The notes under the pieces: model-generated
Database searches by the model: none
The model's input: the letters and a program-made list of their open reading frames with translations, nothing else
What the model was told of the DNA's origin: nothing
DNA from: Runella limosa DSM 17973
GTDB taxonomy: Bacteria > Bacteroidota > Bacteroidia > Cytophagales > Spirosomataceae
Assembly: GCF_000482465.1 (NCBI RefSeq)
Contig: NZ_KI519422.1
Span: 1-64,000, forward strand
Reading direction: 5' to 3'
Length of the DNA stretch: 64,000 nucleotides
In this document: positions 26,801-33,990 of the stretch, one piece after another
Layout: each line of letters begins with the position of its first letter
How positions within the stretch are numbered: the first letter of the stretch is position 1
Made by a program: the position numbers and the translations under genes

Positions 26801-27870
26801 TGGTGTAAAAAAGCAGATGCTCTTGCATTATAAGGGTCTTTACTAATTAATTCTTCTGCTAACGTAATCGCATTAGCTGTTTCACCGAGTTTATAATAAG
26901 CCTGAATAGATCGTTCATGATATTGTATGTTAGGTTGAAGATTATAAGCTTTTATAAATAATTTCCCTGACTCAGTATAGGCATTATTTTCATCCTCAAG
27001 TAAGCAAAGTGCCTGTAAATAATATAACTTTGATAGTAATGGGTTTTTTTGACTAGGATTTAATGAAGTCTCGTCAAGTTTTTTAGATAATTGTTGTAAA
27101 ATTTCATTTGCCTTAAAAGGATAAAAGCTATTATAAGCACTTTCTGCATCATTCAATTGTCCTTGAAAATATGGAATTAGGTTAGTGTTTGGCGAATGCT
27201 GATAATTTTTTGTTTCTGACAAATAGTTATTAATTGAAAATATTTCATCCCCAAGTAGTTTATTTAGAGTTGAAAAATCGATTGCTTCAAAGCGATTGAG
27301 AGTTGGCAAATATTTTGATATTATACCTACCAATAAAATAGTATCTTCTTTTTCTATAAATACCCCACTTCCTGAAAATCCTTTCACATTTTCTTGAGAA
27401 GAAATAGTTGGTTCAGCACCAAAATTTTGAAGAGTAACAATTTTAAATATTTCTTGTATTGAAATATTTGTTTTTCCTTCAACAGATTCAATTTCGTTAG
27501 AATCTACAGCTTTGGGGAACCCATAGAAATAACATGTTTCGCCTTGATTAATAGTCAAACTTATAGGAATTGTTGGTATTGGAGATAGTAAGAATGATGT
27601 TGAAATTATTAAACAGCTTAAATCACGTTCTTTGTGGTCAATTCTTTTGCACTCATTAGTCAATGTTATTGGTTTAAAACCCTTTGAACTCCCCTGAAAA
27701 AAGTCAATTGATAATAAATCCAAAGATTCGCAATCATCCAAGCAATGTTTTGCCGTAACCAAATATACCCATTGTGAATCGGTAGAGGGATTCAACAATA
27801 CACCTGTACCTACTGGGCTACCCTTTACAGAGATACGTACCGCTAATTTAGTAAAGTCAATTTGTGTCAT
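23842..27870 (-). CDS. Trypsin-like protease / TPR / GreAB-C / PIN-like fusion protein, putative conflict-system effector
   Basis: A 1342-residue multidomain protein, cytoplasmic by its lack of signal peptide or membrane segment. The N-terminal 200 residues are a trypsin-like protease with an apparent triad: H42 in LVTAKHCL, D83 in HKERDLSCLI, S166 in VKGFSGSGVF. Residues about 230-850 are helical TPR-like repeats (for example YYKLGETANAITLAEELISK). About 870-940 match the GreA/GreB C-terminal domain (IVQLRDDSKEESTF, then LSQSLIGKKKGEKVIYKRTS). The last 300 residues resemble a PIN nuclease fold (IVIDFSTLFTLYKISKILDL), less certainly. This order recalls the Pfam family I remember as PIN-TPR-GreABC. 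ATG at 27870 overlaps the MBL gene stop by ATGA; a TTG nine bases upstream is less likely. The gene is strikingly AT-rich, so probably acquired. Confidence 0.8.
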   Translation of the reverse strand: MTQIDFTKLAVRISVKGSPVGTGVLLNPSTDSQWVYLVTAKHCLDDCESLDLLSIDFFQGSSKGFKPITLTNECKRIDHKERDLSCLIISTSFLLSPIPTIPISLTINQGETCYFYGFPKAVDSNEIESVEGKTNISIQEIFKIVTLQNFGAEPTISSQENVKGFSGSGVFIEKEDTILLVGIISKYLPTLNRFEAIDFSTLNKLLGDEIFSINNYLSETKNYQHSPNTNLIPYFQGQLNDAESAYNSFYPFKANEILQQLSKKLDETSLNPSQKNPLLSKLYYLQALCLLEDENNAYTESGKLFIKAYNLQPNIQYHERSIQAYYKLGETANAITLAEELISKDPYNARASAFLHHIEPNYSVPKLVETDHIYKIISITYEGKTGKMIEMSLFDKFFLAELEEKELPEKKDLSRSELTYWFYLAQYALSFFLTNNGLRISNTKKYDPQNSPELQYAYSLYELICKCVHGTQIEKQISFQLAFFDYWYCQHLLKNSTESVDEMYRLFFGTETSKNNPFIITKEGIYTNIPQKVYLLADALLWTKSYEKLVKSLKKVKDYQPNDLFIFESRAYTGLQDLKNAVISIKKYIEGVEEINKINAANFIYAIGIIGHIGENPKDIWDFISNGRLFKPTVIATLLEALCFHNDKNNQEYVADLCKSVEESKLLNPTYNLPLAICYFTINDFNSAIRILKSSINFTEESEELILYIRCLYSLRQEASHLLELLEYWRYNFTPNLMLLDIEVQIRDLLLDYASLEEIARYGLLRFPENYIFLYLLIDSLNSQNYSSKTTELKSILNELEFEIISSFEWKDQFKIGFICINNELIDKGKEIYYRALKSNSQNSTVKQVYFANFLNLEKESESAKPEVIEKDSIVQLRDDSKEESTFLELSKEELSNNKLSQSLIGKKKGEKVIYKRTSGNDVTYTVIDIFDKYIGQQVLFYKDIDNRPAAYSDIETIHGEDVEDIDSLLKKMQEAHGPEGTKRQIITESVIKKFAEYQIGFLEFSGIFKNNYFDTWKHITSDYNDGFPIIPLVLQDRPLKENTEIVIDFSTLFTLYKISKILDLDVRINKKPFIISQRMIDWIEDELKSLEADKNSSMRMHITSHSIHPIFFPDNFFKLKAEELREILDWSIKNTIIEIVPEIFEFIRKEGQQNDSHTLIIAENIFQSSKPNRTLLSDNVSYKKIKPINTISIEHYFIKTNLLIYETKILPQLLTLNYRGLTLTKSSLWSLYEESKIKSSRKDTLFHKSLHGLSPFYNPSKGNIFIVIDFLKNIYADSSDLWFKQSTSRRLLECALNGAQDIINIDFLKQKLRTTFSLLGQHRENILEDLDYVLNIIGWKE

Positions 27871-28916
27871 TTTGGCCAATTGTAAGCGATAAAGCTCTGA
27901 TTTTCTTTAGGATATACGCATGTGATGGCGTACTTGTCCTGTTCTTCTTTAGTAAAAATGCTATGAATAGTAGGGTCTGAATAATTAAAGAAGAATTGGG
28001 TAGTTTTACCATTACGAGCTTTAATTATTCTGGATAAAGTTTCCTTGTGGGGGAAGAAATCGCGGTTTGACGAGTTGCTACTAATACCGAAATGTTGGCA
28101 ATCAATTAGTTTCAACAGACTGGGGCTAGTATTAGATTTTGAGCTATGATGGGAAACTTTGAAGAAGTCAAGCTTCAACGGATTTGTCTCTGAATACCCT
28201 AATGCTAACAAGGAGTTTTCTAATACGGAAGGAGCGCAATCGCCAGTAAAAATAGCTTTAAAATCGTGAAATTCTAACAAAAAGGCAATGCTACTACGAT
28301 TCTCAAGTGAAGTATCTTCTTGGAAAGGTTTATTGGCTAACTCTTCTACACTAAAGTGAAAATCTCTCCCTTGCTTGGTACTTATTTCAATACTTTTGGT
28401 TACTGCTTCTCTTTTCGCTTCTTCAAAGTTCCAGTTTTCCACGAAACTGTCATACTGCTTTCGGTCAGGTGATAGAATGGTAATCTTAATATTAGGAGCG
28501 ATTTCATGACTTTCGATAGCCATAATTGGCTTTACTGGAAGTTTGTTATGATCAAGAAGGTAGTCCCGAACGTAAACGGCTTTTTGTATTCCAACCTCGG
28601 TACTGGTGCCTAGCATGGGTGTAGGAGTTGGAGACCAATTGAACCAAAATTGCTTCACTTTTTCTATCCCAAACTCTTTTAAAAAAGGCTTGATTCCTGA
28701 TATGTGGTCGTCGTGGGTGTGTGTAACAACAAACAAATCAACGACCTCTTCTTTAGCACTAATTGCTTGAAAGGCCGTTTTTAAGGTTCTTTGGTAGGTG
28801 GAAACAAAACCAGCGTCAATTAATAAGTTGAATGGTGGATAGCTTACCGAATTATATATCTTTACCCAAATACAATCTCCATTCAACACTTGAAATAATT
28901 TTATCTCAACAGTCAT
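27867..28916 (-). CDS. MBL-fold metallo-hydrolase (ComEC/Rec2-like), partner of the protease-TPR-PIN protein
   Basis: A 349-residue metallo-beta-lactamase-fold protein without signal peptide or membrane helices, like the free-standing ComEC/Rec2 C-terminal domain. The metal motif is VVTHTHDDHISG (H66, H68, D70, H71); later ligands are likely D in AIFTGDCAPS and H in FKVSHHSSKSN. The start FQVLNGDCIWVKI is typical of this branch (VGNGDSxxI). The stop overlaps the start of the large fusion gene by ATGA, so the two are translationally coupled and probably work together. MBL proteins of this kind occur beside trypsin-domain genes in conflict systems; the substrate is unknown but could be a nucleic acid or nucleotide. 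Less AT-rich than its partner, but more so than the flanks. Confidence 0.88.
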   Translation of the reverse strand: MTVEIKLFQVLNGDCIWVKIYNSVSYPPFNLLIDAGFVSTYQRTLKTAFQAISAKEEVVDLFVVTHTHDDHISGIKPFLKEFGIEKVKQFWFNWSPTPTPMLGTSTEVGIQKAVYVRDYLLDHNKLPVKPIMAIESHEIAPNIKITILSPDRKQYDSFVENWNFEEAKREAVTKSIEISTKQGRDFHFSVEELANKPFQEDTSLENRSSIAFLLEFHDFKAIFTGDCAPSVLENSLLALGYSETNPLKLDFFKVSHHSSKSNTSPSLLKLIDCQHFGISSNSSNRDFFPHKETLSRIIKARNGKTTQFFFNYSDPTIHSIFTKEEQDKYAITCVYPKENQSFIAYNWPK

Positions 28917-28946
28917 TATGTTGTTTAGTTACTATTCGCTCATAAC

Positions 28947-28954
28947 CAAAGATA
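28947..28954 (-). promoter_or_regulatory. Putative -7 box for the MBL / fusion-protein pair
   Basis: Minus-strand TATCTTTG, matching TAnnTTTG, 30 bases before the MBL start. No -33 TTG at 17-19 bases was seen. It suggests that the pair can be transcribed separately from higBA, although no terminator was found between them. Confidence 0.4.
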
Positions 28955-29007
28955 GTTTATTATAGGTTATTTTAAAAGTATAAACACTTGACTGCAGTTA
29001 CGATTTA

Positions 29008-29346
29008 TTACCCCAACATTGCTTCTAACAACTTTATTTGACGAGGCTCGGGAAGGTTAAGTTTTCGGATTGACCTTTGGGCACTGTGGTAAGCTGTTAC
29101 ACGATCGTATTGGCGTTGGAGATTCAACCAAAACTCGGCTGAAATATCCAAGGCCTGTTCTAACCGTAAGGCCATCTCAAGTGATACTCTTCGTTTTTTG
29201 TGTAATAATTGGCTGATAATCGCTTGACTTACCCCCATTTGAGTGGCCAGGGTTTGCTGAGTCAAATTTCTTGCCTCTAATTCGTCTGCCAGTAGCTCTC
29301 CTGGGTGAGTAGCTATTGCAGGTATCAATTCATTTGCTCTTTTCAT
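29008..29346 (-). CDS. higA: HigA-family antitoxin, XRE-type DNA-binding protein
   Basis: A 112-residue antitoxin and autorepressor. It starts ATHPGELLADELEARNLTQQ, the HigA signature, followed by a helix-turn-helix (TLATQMGVSQAIISQLLHKK) and RVSLEMALRLEQALDISAEF with the family's FWLNLQ ending of the core. Its ATG shares one base with the stop of the toxin gene (TAATG), so the two are coupled. The toxin-first order is that of higBA modules. The likely operator is the perfect palindrome upstream of higB. Confidence 0.93.
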   Translation of the reverse strand: MKRANELIPAIATHPGELLADELEARNLTQQTLATQMGVSQAIISQLLHKKRRVSLEMALRLEQALDISAEFWLNLQRQYDRVTAYHSAQRSIRKLNLPEPRQIKLLEAMLG

Positions 29347-29645
29347 TAGTGATAATCAATCAAGTCTTCCAATGTGAGTATCTCTACTGTTCCTTCTTCG
29401 TTTAATCTAAAAATTAAACGGTATTGATCATTTATTCTTGCAGCATATTTGCCAGTCAATTCTTTTTTGAGTGGATGAATTCGCAATGAGTTTATCTTTT
29501 TGAGCTCATTGAAATTGGGAGCAGCGACCATGTAATTGACTACTTTCTGAAATTGCTTTACCACTGACGATTGAAATGGGAGTTTTCCTCGGTAAGTACC
29601 TTCATAATAGGCCACTAATTCATTATTATCAAATTCAACAATCAT
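29346..29645 (-). CDS. higB: HigB-family toxin (RelE/ParE superfamily)
   Basis: A 99-residue toxin which in this family is a ribosome-dependent mRNA interferase. Typical segments are GKLPFQSSVVKQFQKVVNYM, then INSLRIHPLKKELTGKYAAR, INDQYRLIFRLNEEGTVEIL and the closing LTLEDLIDYH. The basic residues of the HPLKKELTGKYAARINDQYR segment correspond to the conserved RNA-binding/catalytic face. Toxin precedes antitoxin with a 1-base overlap. The pair lies directly upstream of, and on the same strand as, the MBL and protease-TPR-PIN genes, so it may stabilise or regulate that cassette. Confidence 0.92.
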   Translation of the reverse strand: MIVEFDNNELVAYYEGTYRGKLPFQSSVVKQFQKVVNYMVAAPNFNELKKINSLRIHPLKKELTGKYAARINDQYRLIFRLNEEGTVEILTLEDLIDYH

Positions 29646-29654
29646 GTAGTAAAA

Positions 29655-29675
29655 TTATAACATAGTATGTTATAA
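29655..29675 (-). promoter_or_regulatory. Perfect palindrome upstream of higB, likely HigA operator
   Basis: Two perfect 10-base arms (ttataacata / tatgttataa) around a single G, ending 9 bases before the higB start. Position and symmetry fit binding by a dimeric XRE antitoxin, giving autoregulation of higBA. Confidence 0.75.
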
Positions 29676-29721
29676 AACAAAAAAACATATTTGGGAAGAC
29701 GAAACTGAAGAAATGAATACC

Positions 29722-29758
29722 AAAAAAGACTTTCCAAGTTTCAAAAACTTGGAAAGTC
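29722..29758 (-). terminator. Terminator after mdaB
   Basis: Perfect 13-bp stem (gactttccaagtt / aacttggaaagtc), loop tcaaa, with six T following on the minus strand. It separates mdaB from the higBA island. Confidence 0.88.
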
Positions 29759-29767
29759 TAACTGTTT

Positions 29768-30373
29768 TTACCCCCTAAACACAGTACGAAGGTGCTCAAG
29801 ATATTCTACTTTGAAAGAAGCGGTCAGCTCAGGCGAGCCGTTTTTTTCAACATCGTGAAAATGTTTGCTCGGCAGCGGTTCTAGTCCACAAAAAGCATTC
29901 ATGCGGTGGAAGGGAAACAACACACCATCATCGACACTTCGGCCTTGAAAAAACTCTTCGGGTAGTGTAAAAGCAGTTTTAGGAGCATTCCAAGTCGTAG
30001 TGACTAAGTAGCGAGTTCCCTGCATCAAGCCGCCCGTTCCGTAGTTTCGTTCGGGGTTACTGGCCTTCCGTCCGTCGCTGTAATACAGCCCTTTCCTATG
30101 TCCAGCCGTAAGTACTTTATCGAAATATTCTTTCAATGAAAAAGGAAGGTACATCCACCAAATGGGGAAGTGATAGATGACGATGTCGGCCCACACAAAT
30201 TTCTCCACTTCTTCGTTGGCGTCGTAGTTTTCTTCTCCTACCTGCGTGATTTTTAGCTCAAAGCCATTTTCAGGGGTAAAAAATTCACTGTCCCATTCGG
30301 TAAGCGTAGTGTTGAGGCGGCCACCCGAATGGGCAAACGTTTTTCCGCCGTTGATAACCAATATTTTTTGCAT
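29768..30373 (-). CDS. mdaB: NAD(P)H-dependent quinone oxidoreductase, MdaB-like
   Basis: A 201-residue flavodoxin-fold FAD enzyme that in E. coli reduces quinones by two electrons and so avoids radical formation. Matches to MdaB run along the protein: KILVINGGKTFAHSGGRLN, FVWADIVIYHFPIWWMYLPF, KVLTAGHRKGLYYSDGR, YGTGGLMQGTRYLVTTTWNA, DGVLFPFHRMNAFCGLEPLP. The ATG at 30373 is chosen because the family begins there; the open frame extends ten codons upstream. A strong terminator follows, so it seems to be a single-gene unit. Confidence 0.93.
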   Translation of the reverse strand: MQKILVINGGKTFAHSGGRLNTTLTEWDSEFFTPENGFELKITQVGEENYDANEEVEKFVWADIVIYHFPIWWMYLPFSLKEYFDKVLTAGHRKGLYYSDGRKASNPERNYGTGGLMQGTRYLVTTTWNAPKTAFTLPEEFFQGRSVDDGVLFPFHRMNAFCGLEPLPSKHFHDVEKNGSPELTASFKVEYLEHLRTVFRG

Positions 30374-30476
30374 TGTTTTTCGGTGTTGTGAATGACAATG
30401 CAAAGGTATTTGAAGAGTATATACAATAAAAATAATACAAATTATGGAAATCTATAAATAATATTATATAAAAACC

Positions 30477-30532
30477 GTTTACCCGCAGACGTTTGCCAAC
30501 TATGCGCAAGCATGTACATCTGCGGGTAAAAC
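30477..30532 (-). terminator. Long stem-loop after the aldehyde dehydrogenase gene
   Basis: Arms gtttacccgcaga (30477-30489) and tctgcgggtaaaac (30519-30532) pair over at least 11 bases; the 29-base loop holds a mini-hairpin atgc-gcaa-gcat. On the minus strand the stem is followed by ggttttta, so it may terminate the dehydrogenase transcript. Confidence 0.55.
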
Positions 30533-30541
30533 TAGAAAACC

Positions 30542-32170
30542 TTAAAAAATGTAATCAGTACTCAAAAAGTTAGAATCGTGGTCTCGTACGATGGTATTCA
30601 GCAACACCTTGTTGCTTTCGGTCAATTTGGTGGCTACCAACGAACGAATCGAAAAGGAGCGAAGCGCGTCAAAAACCGAAAGTGTTCCTTCGGCACTGTC
30701 TTTGCGCCCCGTGAAAGGAAATACGTCGGGCCCTCTTTGTGCCTGACAGTTGATATTGACGCGGCTAACAAGGTTGACAAAAGAATCAATCAACTGAGCC
30801 ACTTCTTTAGAATCTTCACTAAAAATACTCACCTGCATTCCGTGCGACGCATTGACTTGGTAGTCAATGGGTTCGTCGATGGTTTCAAAAGGAACGACGG
30901 GAATAACGGGGCCAAACTGCTCTTCGTGGTAGAGTTTCATCTGATTGTTGACGGGATACACCACTGCTGGAAACACAAACGACGCTTCGGTATAGCCTCC
31001 GTTTTCGTTTTGGACACTTGCCCCGTGCGCAATGGCGTCTTCAATGCACGCTTTTAAATAATCGGGTTTGTCTTCTTCGGGTAGGGGTGTGATTTTGACG
31101 CCATTTTCCCAAGGTAAGCCTGGTTTTAAGGCCGATACTGCCGCATTGAGTTTTTCAACAAACTCCGTGGCGATTTCTTTTTGTACAAAGATGAGCTTCA
31201 ACGCCGTACAACGTTGCCCGTTGAACGAAAGCGCCCCGAGGATACACTCGTTTACGGCCACGTCGATGTTGGCATTTTTGGTGACAATGGCCGCATTTTT
31301 GGCGTCAAGGCTCAAAATAGCGCGGAGGCGGTTGACTTTTGGGTGCAACTTTTTGAGGCCGTTGGCTACTTTACTTGAGCCGATAAAAGCCAATACATTC
31401 ACTTTTCCGCTTTCCATAATGGGCGAAATAATTTCCGAGCCCCTTCCGTACAGCGTGTTGACGGTTCCTTTGGGAAAAGCTTCTTTAAAGGCATTGAGCA
31501 AAGGATAGTGAGCTAATACCCCGTGTTTGGGAAGTTTGAAAAGAATGGTATTTCCCATAATCAGGGCAGGAATGAGCGTCGTAAAAATCTCGTTCAACGG
31601 ATAATTAAAAGGCCCCATGCTCAGTACCACGCCCAGCGGCGCTCGGCGGATTTGGGCAATGGTTCCTTCGGCTTCTTGAAAACGCGACGATTCGCGGTCG
31701 AGGTCTTTGAGGGCGTCAATCGTATCATTGATGTAATCGACGGTGCGGTCAAATTCTTTGGTGGCGTCGGACAATGTTTTCCCGATTTCCCACATCAACA
31801 ACTTGATGACTAAATCCCGCTGTTGAATCATCAAATAAACAAACTTCTGCATACAATTAATCCGTTCGCCGACGGTCATCGTAGGCCATTCGCCCAGCCC
31901 ATTGTTGTAAGCATTGACAGCGGCATCCAACGCTTCCAAGGCTTCTTTCGGCGAAGTACGCGGAATACTTCCCAAAAGTTTACGTTCCAAACCATTGTCG
32001 GTTGGAATGCAAACGGGCGAATAAATAGACGTAACAGGGCCATCCCACTGGACAAGTTCACCGTTTAAGAGGTATTCTCGCTGGTGTACTTCTTCTAATC
32101 TAAATTCTTGGGGAATGGCATCTTCTCCTTTAAAAATGGGGGAGAAGGGGAGGTGGGCTGTTGTTGGCAT
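30542..32170 (-). CDS. Aldehyde dehydrogenase, NADP-dependent non-phosphorylating GAPDH (GapN)-like
   Basis: A 542-residue cytoplasmic aldehyde dehydrogenase. It is closest in layout to the GapN group, which oxidises glyceraldehyde-3-phosphate straight to 3-phosphoglycerate. The nucleophile is C321 in SFNGQRCTALK, and the oxyanion Asn is N189 in MGPFNYPLN; FKLPKHGVLAHYPLL and AFIGSSKVANGLK form the cofactor site. The usual general-base Glu of the LELGGK motif is replaced: here the motif reads LSLDAKN with S287. The C-terminus (QRGPDVFPFTGRKDSAEGTL) also fits GapN. It is divergent from a LysR regulator with 119 bases between them, which probably controls it. Substrate remains inferred. Confidence 0.88.
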   Translation of the reverse strand: MPTTAHLPFSPIFKGEDAIPQEFRLEEVHQREYLLNGELVQWDGPVTSIYSPVCIPTDNGLERKLLGSIPRTSPKEALEALDAAVNAYNNGLGEWPTMTVGERINCMQKFVYLMIQQRDLVIKLLMWEIGKTLSDATKEFDRTVDYINDTIDALKDLDRESSRFQEAEGTIAQIRRAPLGVVLSMGPFNYPLNEIFTTLIPALIMGNTILFKLPKHGVLAHYPLLNAFKEAFPKGTVNTLYGRGSEIISPIMESGKVNVLAFIGSSKVANGLKKLHPKVNRLRAILSLDAKNAAIVTKNANIDVAVNECILGALSFNGQRCTALKLIFVQKEIATEFVEKLNAAVSALKPGLPWENGVKITPLPEEDKPDYLKACIEDAIAHGASVQNENGGYTEASFVFPAVVYPVNNQMKLYHEEQFGPVIPVVPFETIDEPIDYQVNASHGMQVSIFSEDSKEVAQLIDSFVNLVSRVNINCQAQRGPDVFPFTGRKDSAEGTLSVFDALRSFSIRSLVATKLTESNKVLLNTIVRDHDSNFLSTDYIF

Positions 32171-32258
32171 GAGATAGATGTTTTAGTCTCTTTTCAATTA
32201 GGTAACAACAACCGCCCAAACTGGGTTCTAAAGCGTTTATATATATTTTTATTTATAG

Positions 32259-32266
32259 TATATTTG
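32259..32266 (+). promoter_or_regulatory. Putative -7 box for the LysR gene
   Basis: TATATTTG, 23 bases before the LysR start, in a very AT-rich stretch of the divergent region. The -33 area has only a weak TTTA. LysR binding sites probably overlap here. Confidence 0.35.
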
Positions 32267-32289
32267 TGTTAATATCAGAAAAATTATAA

Positions 32290-33192
32290 ATGCAAACGAA
32301 CTTAGAGTGGTTTCGCACCTTTAAAGCAATTTACGAAACAGGAACGCTGAGTGGGGCAGCCAAGCAACTTTTTGTGTCTCAACCTGGGGTTGGGCTTCAC
32401 CTCAATGCCCTAGAATCTTACACAGGATATGCCTTGTTTGAGCGAACGGCTAGAAAAATGATACCTACCGAAAGGGGGCATCTTCTATACCAACAGATGC
32501 AACATTCGCTCAATGTGTTGGAAGATATTGAAAGCCGTTTCCGACGAAAATCAGGCAAAGACCGCCCGACGGTGAGCATGGGAATGTGCGTAGAAACGTT
32601 TCAGCAAGCGTTAGAAAAGCATATTCCCGAATTGGATTTTAACTTAATTATGCAATTTGGCGAAAGCGAAAAGCTGATTGATGCGCTGGAAAACGGGGTG
32701 ATTGATTTGGTATTGGCCTCCCAAAAGAAAAATGCCCTCAACATCGAATGGGAGGCGTTTACGACGGAACAATTGGTGGTGGTAGCGGGGAAAAAAACGG
32801 ATTTGACCGACTGGCAAACCCTCAATTTGAATGATAAAGAAGCGCTGTTGGGTTGGTTTGGCGAGCAAATCTGGTACAATACCGCCTCCGATATGAAGCT
32901 GCTGAGTCGGTTTTGGGAAGCTAATTTTGAGACCCAACCCGAGTTTGTGCCCAATTATATTGTCCCCAATAAGTTTTCCATTATTCGTTGTTTGTCGGTT
33001 GGCAAAGGCTTGGCCGTTTTGCCAGACTTTATCTGCCACGAGGCGCTCAAGCAAGGCGACATTACCCTGCTTTGGCGAGGTTACACCGAAGTTACAAACA
33101 CCCTTTATTTTGGAAAAAGAAAGAATAGTTTACAGGCAGCACCAATTGCCCATATCGAAACCCTGTTGAAAGGCGAATTTAGTGAAGCGTAA
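32290..33192 (+). CDS. LysR-family transcriptional regulator
   Basis: A 300-residue DNA-binding regulator. The N-terminal winged helix-turn-helix is LEWFRTFKAIYETGTLSGAA with KQLFVSQPGVGLHLNALES; the effector-binding domain follows from about residue 95 (PTVSMGMCVETFQQALEKHI, VIDLVLASQKK, VGKGLAVLPDFICHEAL). It is divergent from the GapN-like dehydrogenase, the standard arrangement for a LysR protein and its target, so it probably regulates that gene and itself. The effector is unknown. Confidence 0.93.
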   Translation: MQTNLEWFRTFKAIYETGTLSGAAKQLFVSQPGVGLHLNALESYTGYALFERTARKMIPTERGHLLYQQMQHSLNVLEDIESRFRRKSGKDRPTVSMGMCVETFQQALEKHIPELDFNLIMQFGESEKLIDALENGVIDLVLASQKKNALNIEWEAFTTEQLVVVAGKKTDLTDWQTLNLNDKEALLGWFGEQIWYNTASDMKLLSRFWEANFETQPEFVPNYIVPNKFSIIRCLSVGKGLAVLPDFICHEALKQGDITLLWRGYTEVTNTLYFGKRKNSLQAAPIAHIETLLKGEFSEA

Positions 33193-33262
33193 CTAACTCG
33201 TTCAAGGAATTATGACAGAATTGTTGTTGTTTTGTTCTTCTAAGTGAAAAAAACGTCCCAAT

Positions 33263-33985
33263 ATGCTCCGTTACGAGTTCAAAGACCTCATATTGTTTGA
33301 AAACGAAGACTACATCGTTATCAATAAACCTCCGCACGTCGCTACCATCAACGAACGTACCGCTGATAAGTCGATAAGTATTTTGCGCATGGCCAAAGAA
33401 TACAGCCATGATGCCCAAGTTGCCCACCGCCTCGACAAAGAAACATCGGGCGTGTTGGCTATTGCCAAAAATCCTGCTGCCTATCGGCACATTGCCATGC
33501 AGTTTGAGTACCGCGAAGTTACCAAGCGTTACCATGCCGTTGCCAATGGCGTCCACGATTTTGACAGTATCTCGGTATTTTTACCCATTGCACCGCTCAA
33601 AGATGGCACTGCCGTGAAAATAGACCGCCAAAATGGAAAAGCAGCCGAAACCGTTTTCTTTACAAAACAGGCTTTTCGGAAACATACGTTGGTAGAATGT
33701 ATCCCCATTACGGGCCGAATGCACCAAATTCGGGTGCATTTACAGTGCCTCAAAGCGCCAATCGTTTGCGATCCTACCTACGGCGGGGCAACTGTTTATT
33801 TGTCAGAATTGAAACGGAATTACAATTTGAAGAAAGACTCAGAAGAGTTGCCCATCATTCAACGTGTTGCTTTACATGCGTTCTCGCTCACATTCAGGCT
33901 TATGAACGACGAAACAGTTGTCATCGAAGCGCCTTATCCTAAGGATTTTGGGGTATTGGTGAAGCTGTTGGAGAAGAATAGTTAA
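33263..33985 (+). CDS. RluA-family RNA pseudouridine synthase
   Basis: A 240-residue cytoplasmic enzyme that isomerises uridine to pseudouridine in rRNA or tRNA. The catalytic Asp is D58 in VAHRLDKETSGVLAIAKN. Other family motifs are FENEDYIVINKPPHV near the N-terminus and PITGRMHQIRVHLQ with PIVCDPTYGG near the C-terminus. There is no S4 domain at the N-terminus, so it is the short type (RluA, RluC/D core or TruC-like); the modified position cannot be told. It follows the LysR gene by 70 bases on the same strand. Confidence 0.93.
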   Translation: MLRYEFKDLILFENEDYIVINKPPHVATINERTADKSISILRMAKEYSHDAQVAHRLDKETSGVLAIAKNPAAYRHIAMQFEYREVTKRYHAVANGVHDFDSISVFLPIAPLKDGTAVKIDRQNGKAAETVFFTKQAFRKHTLVECIPITGRMHQIRVHLQCLKAPIVCDPTYGGATVYLSELKRNYNLKKDSEELPIIQRVALHAFSLTFRLMNDETVVIEAPYPKDFGVLVKLLEKNS

Positions 33986-33990
33986 CAGCT

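Noticed and set aside
27871-27879. TTG at 27879 as the start of the fusion protein
   Set aside because: ATG at 27870 gives an exact ATGA overlap with the upstream stop codon, the usual coupled arrangement.
23842-29675. CRISPR or restriction-modification system in the AT-rich island
   Set aside because: No regularly spaced repeats, cas genes, methylases or restriction subunits are present; the genes read as protease-TPR-PIN, MBL and HigBA.
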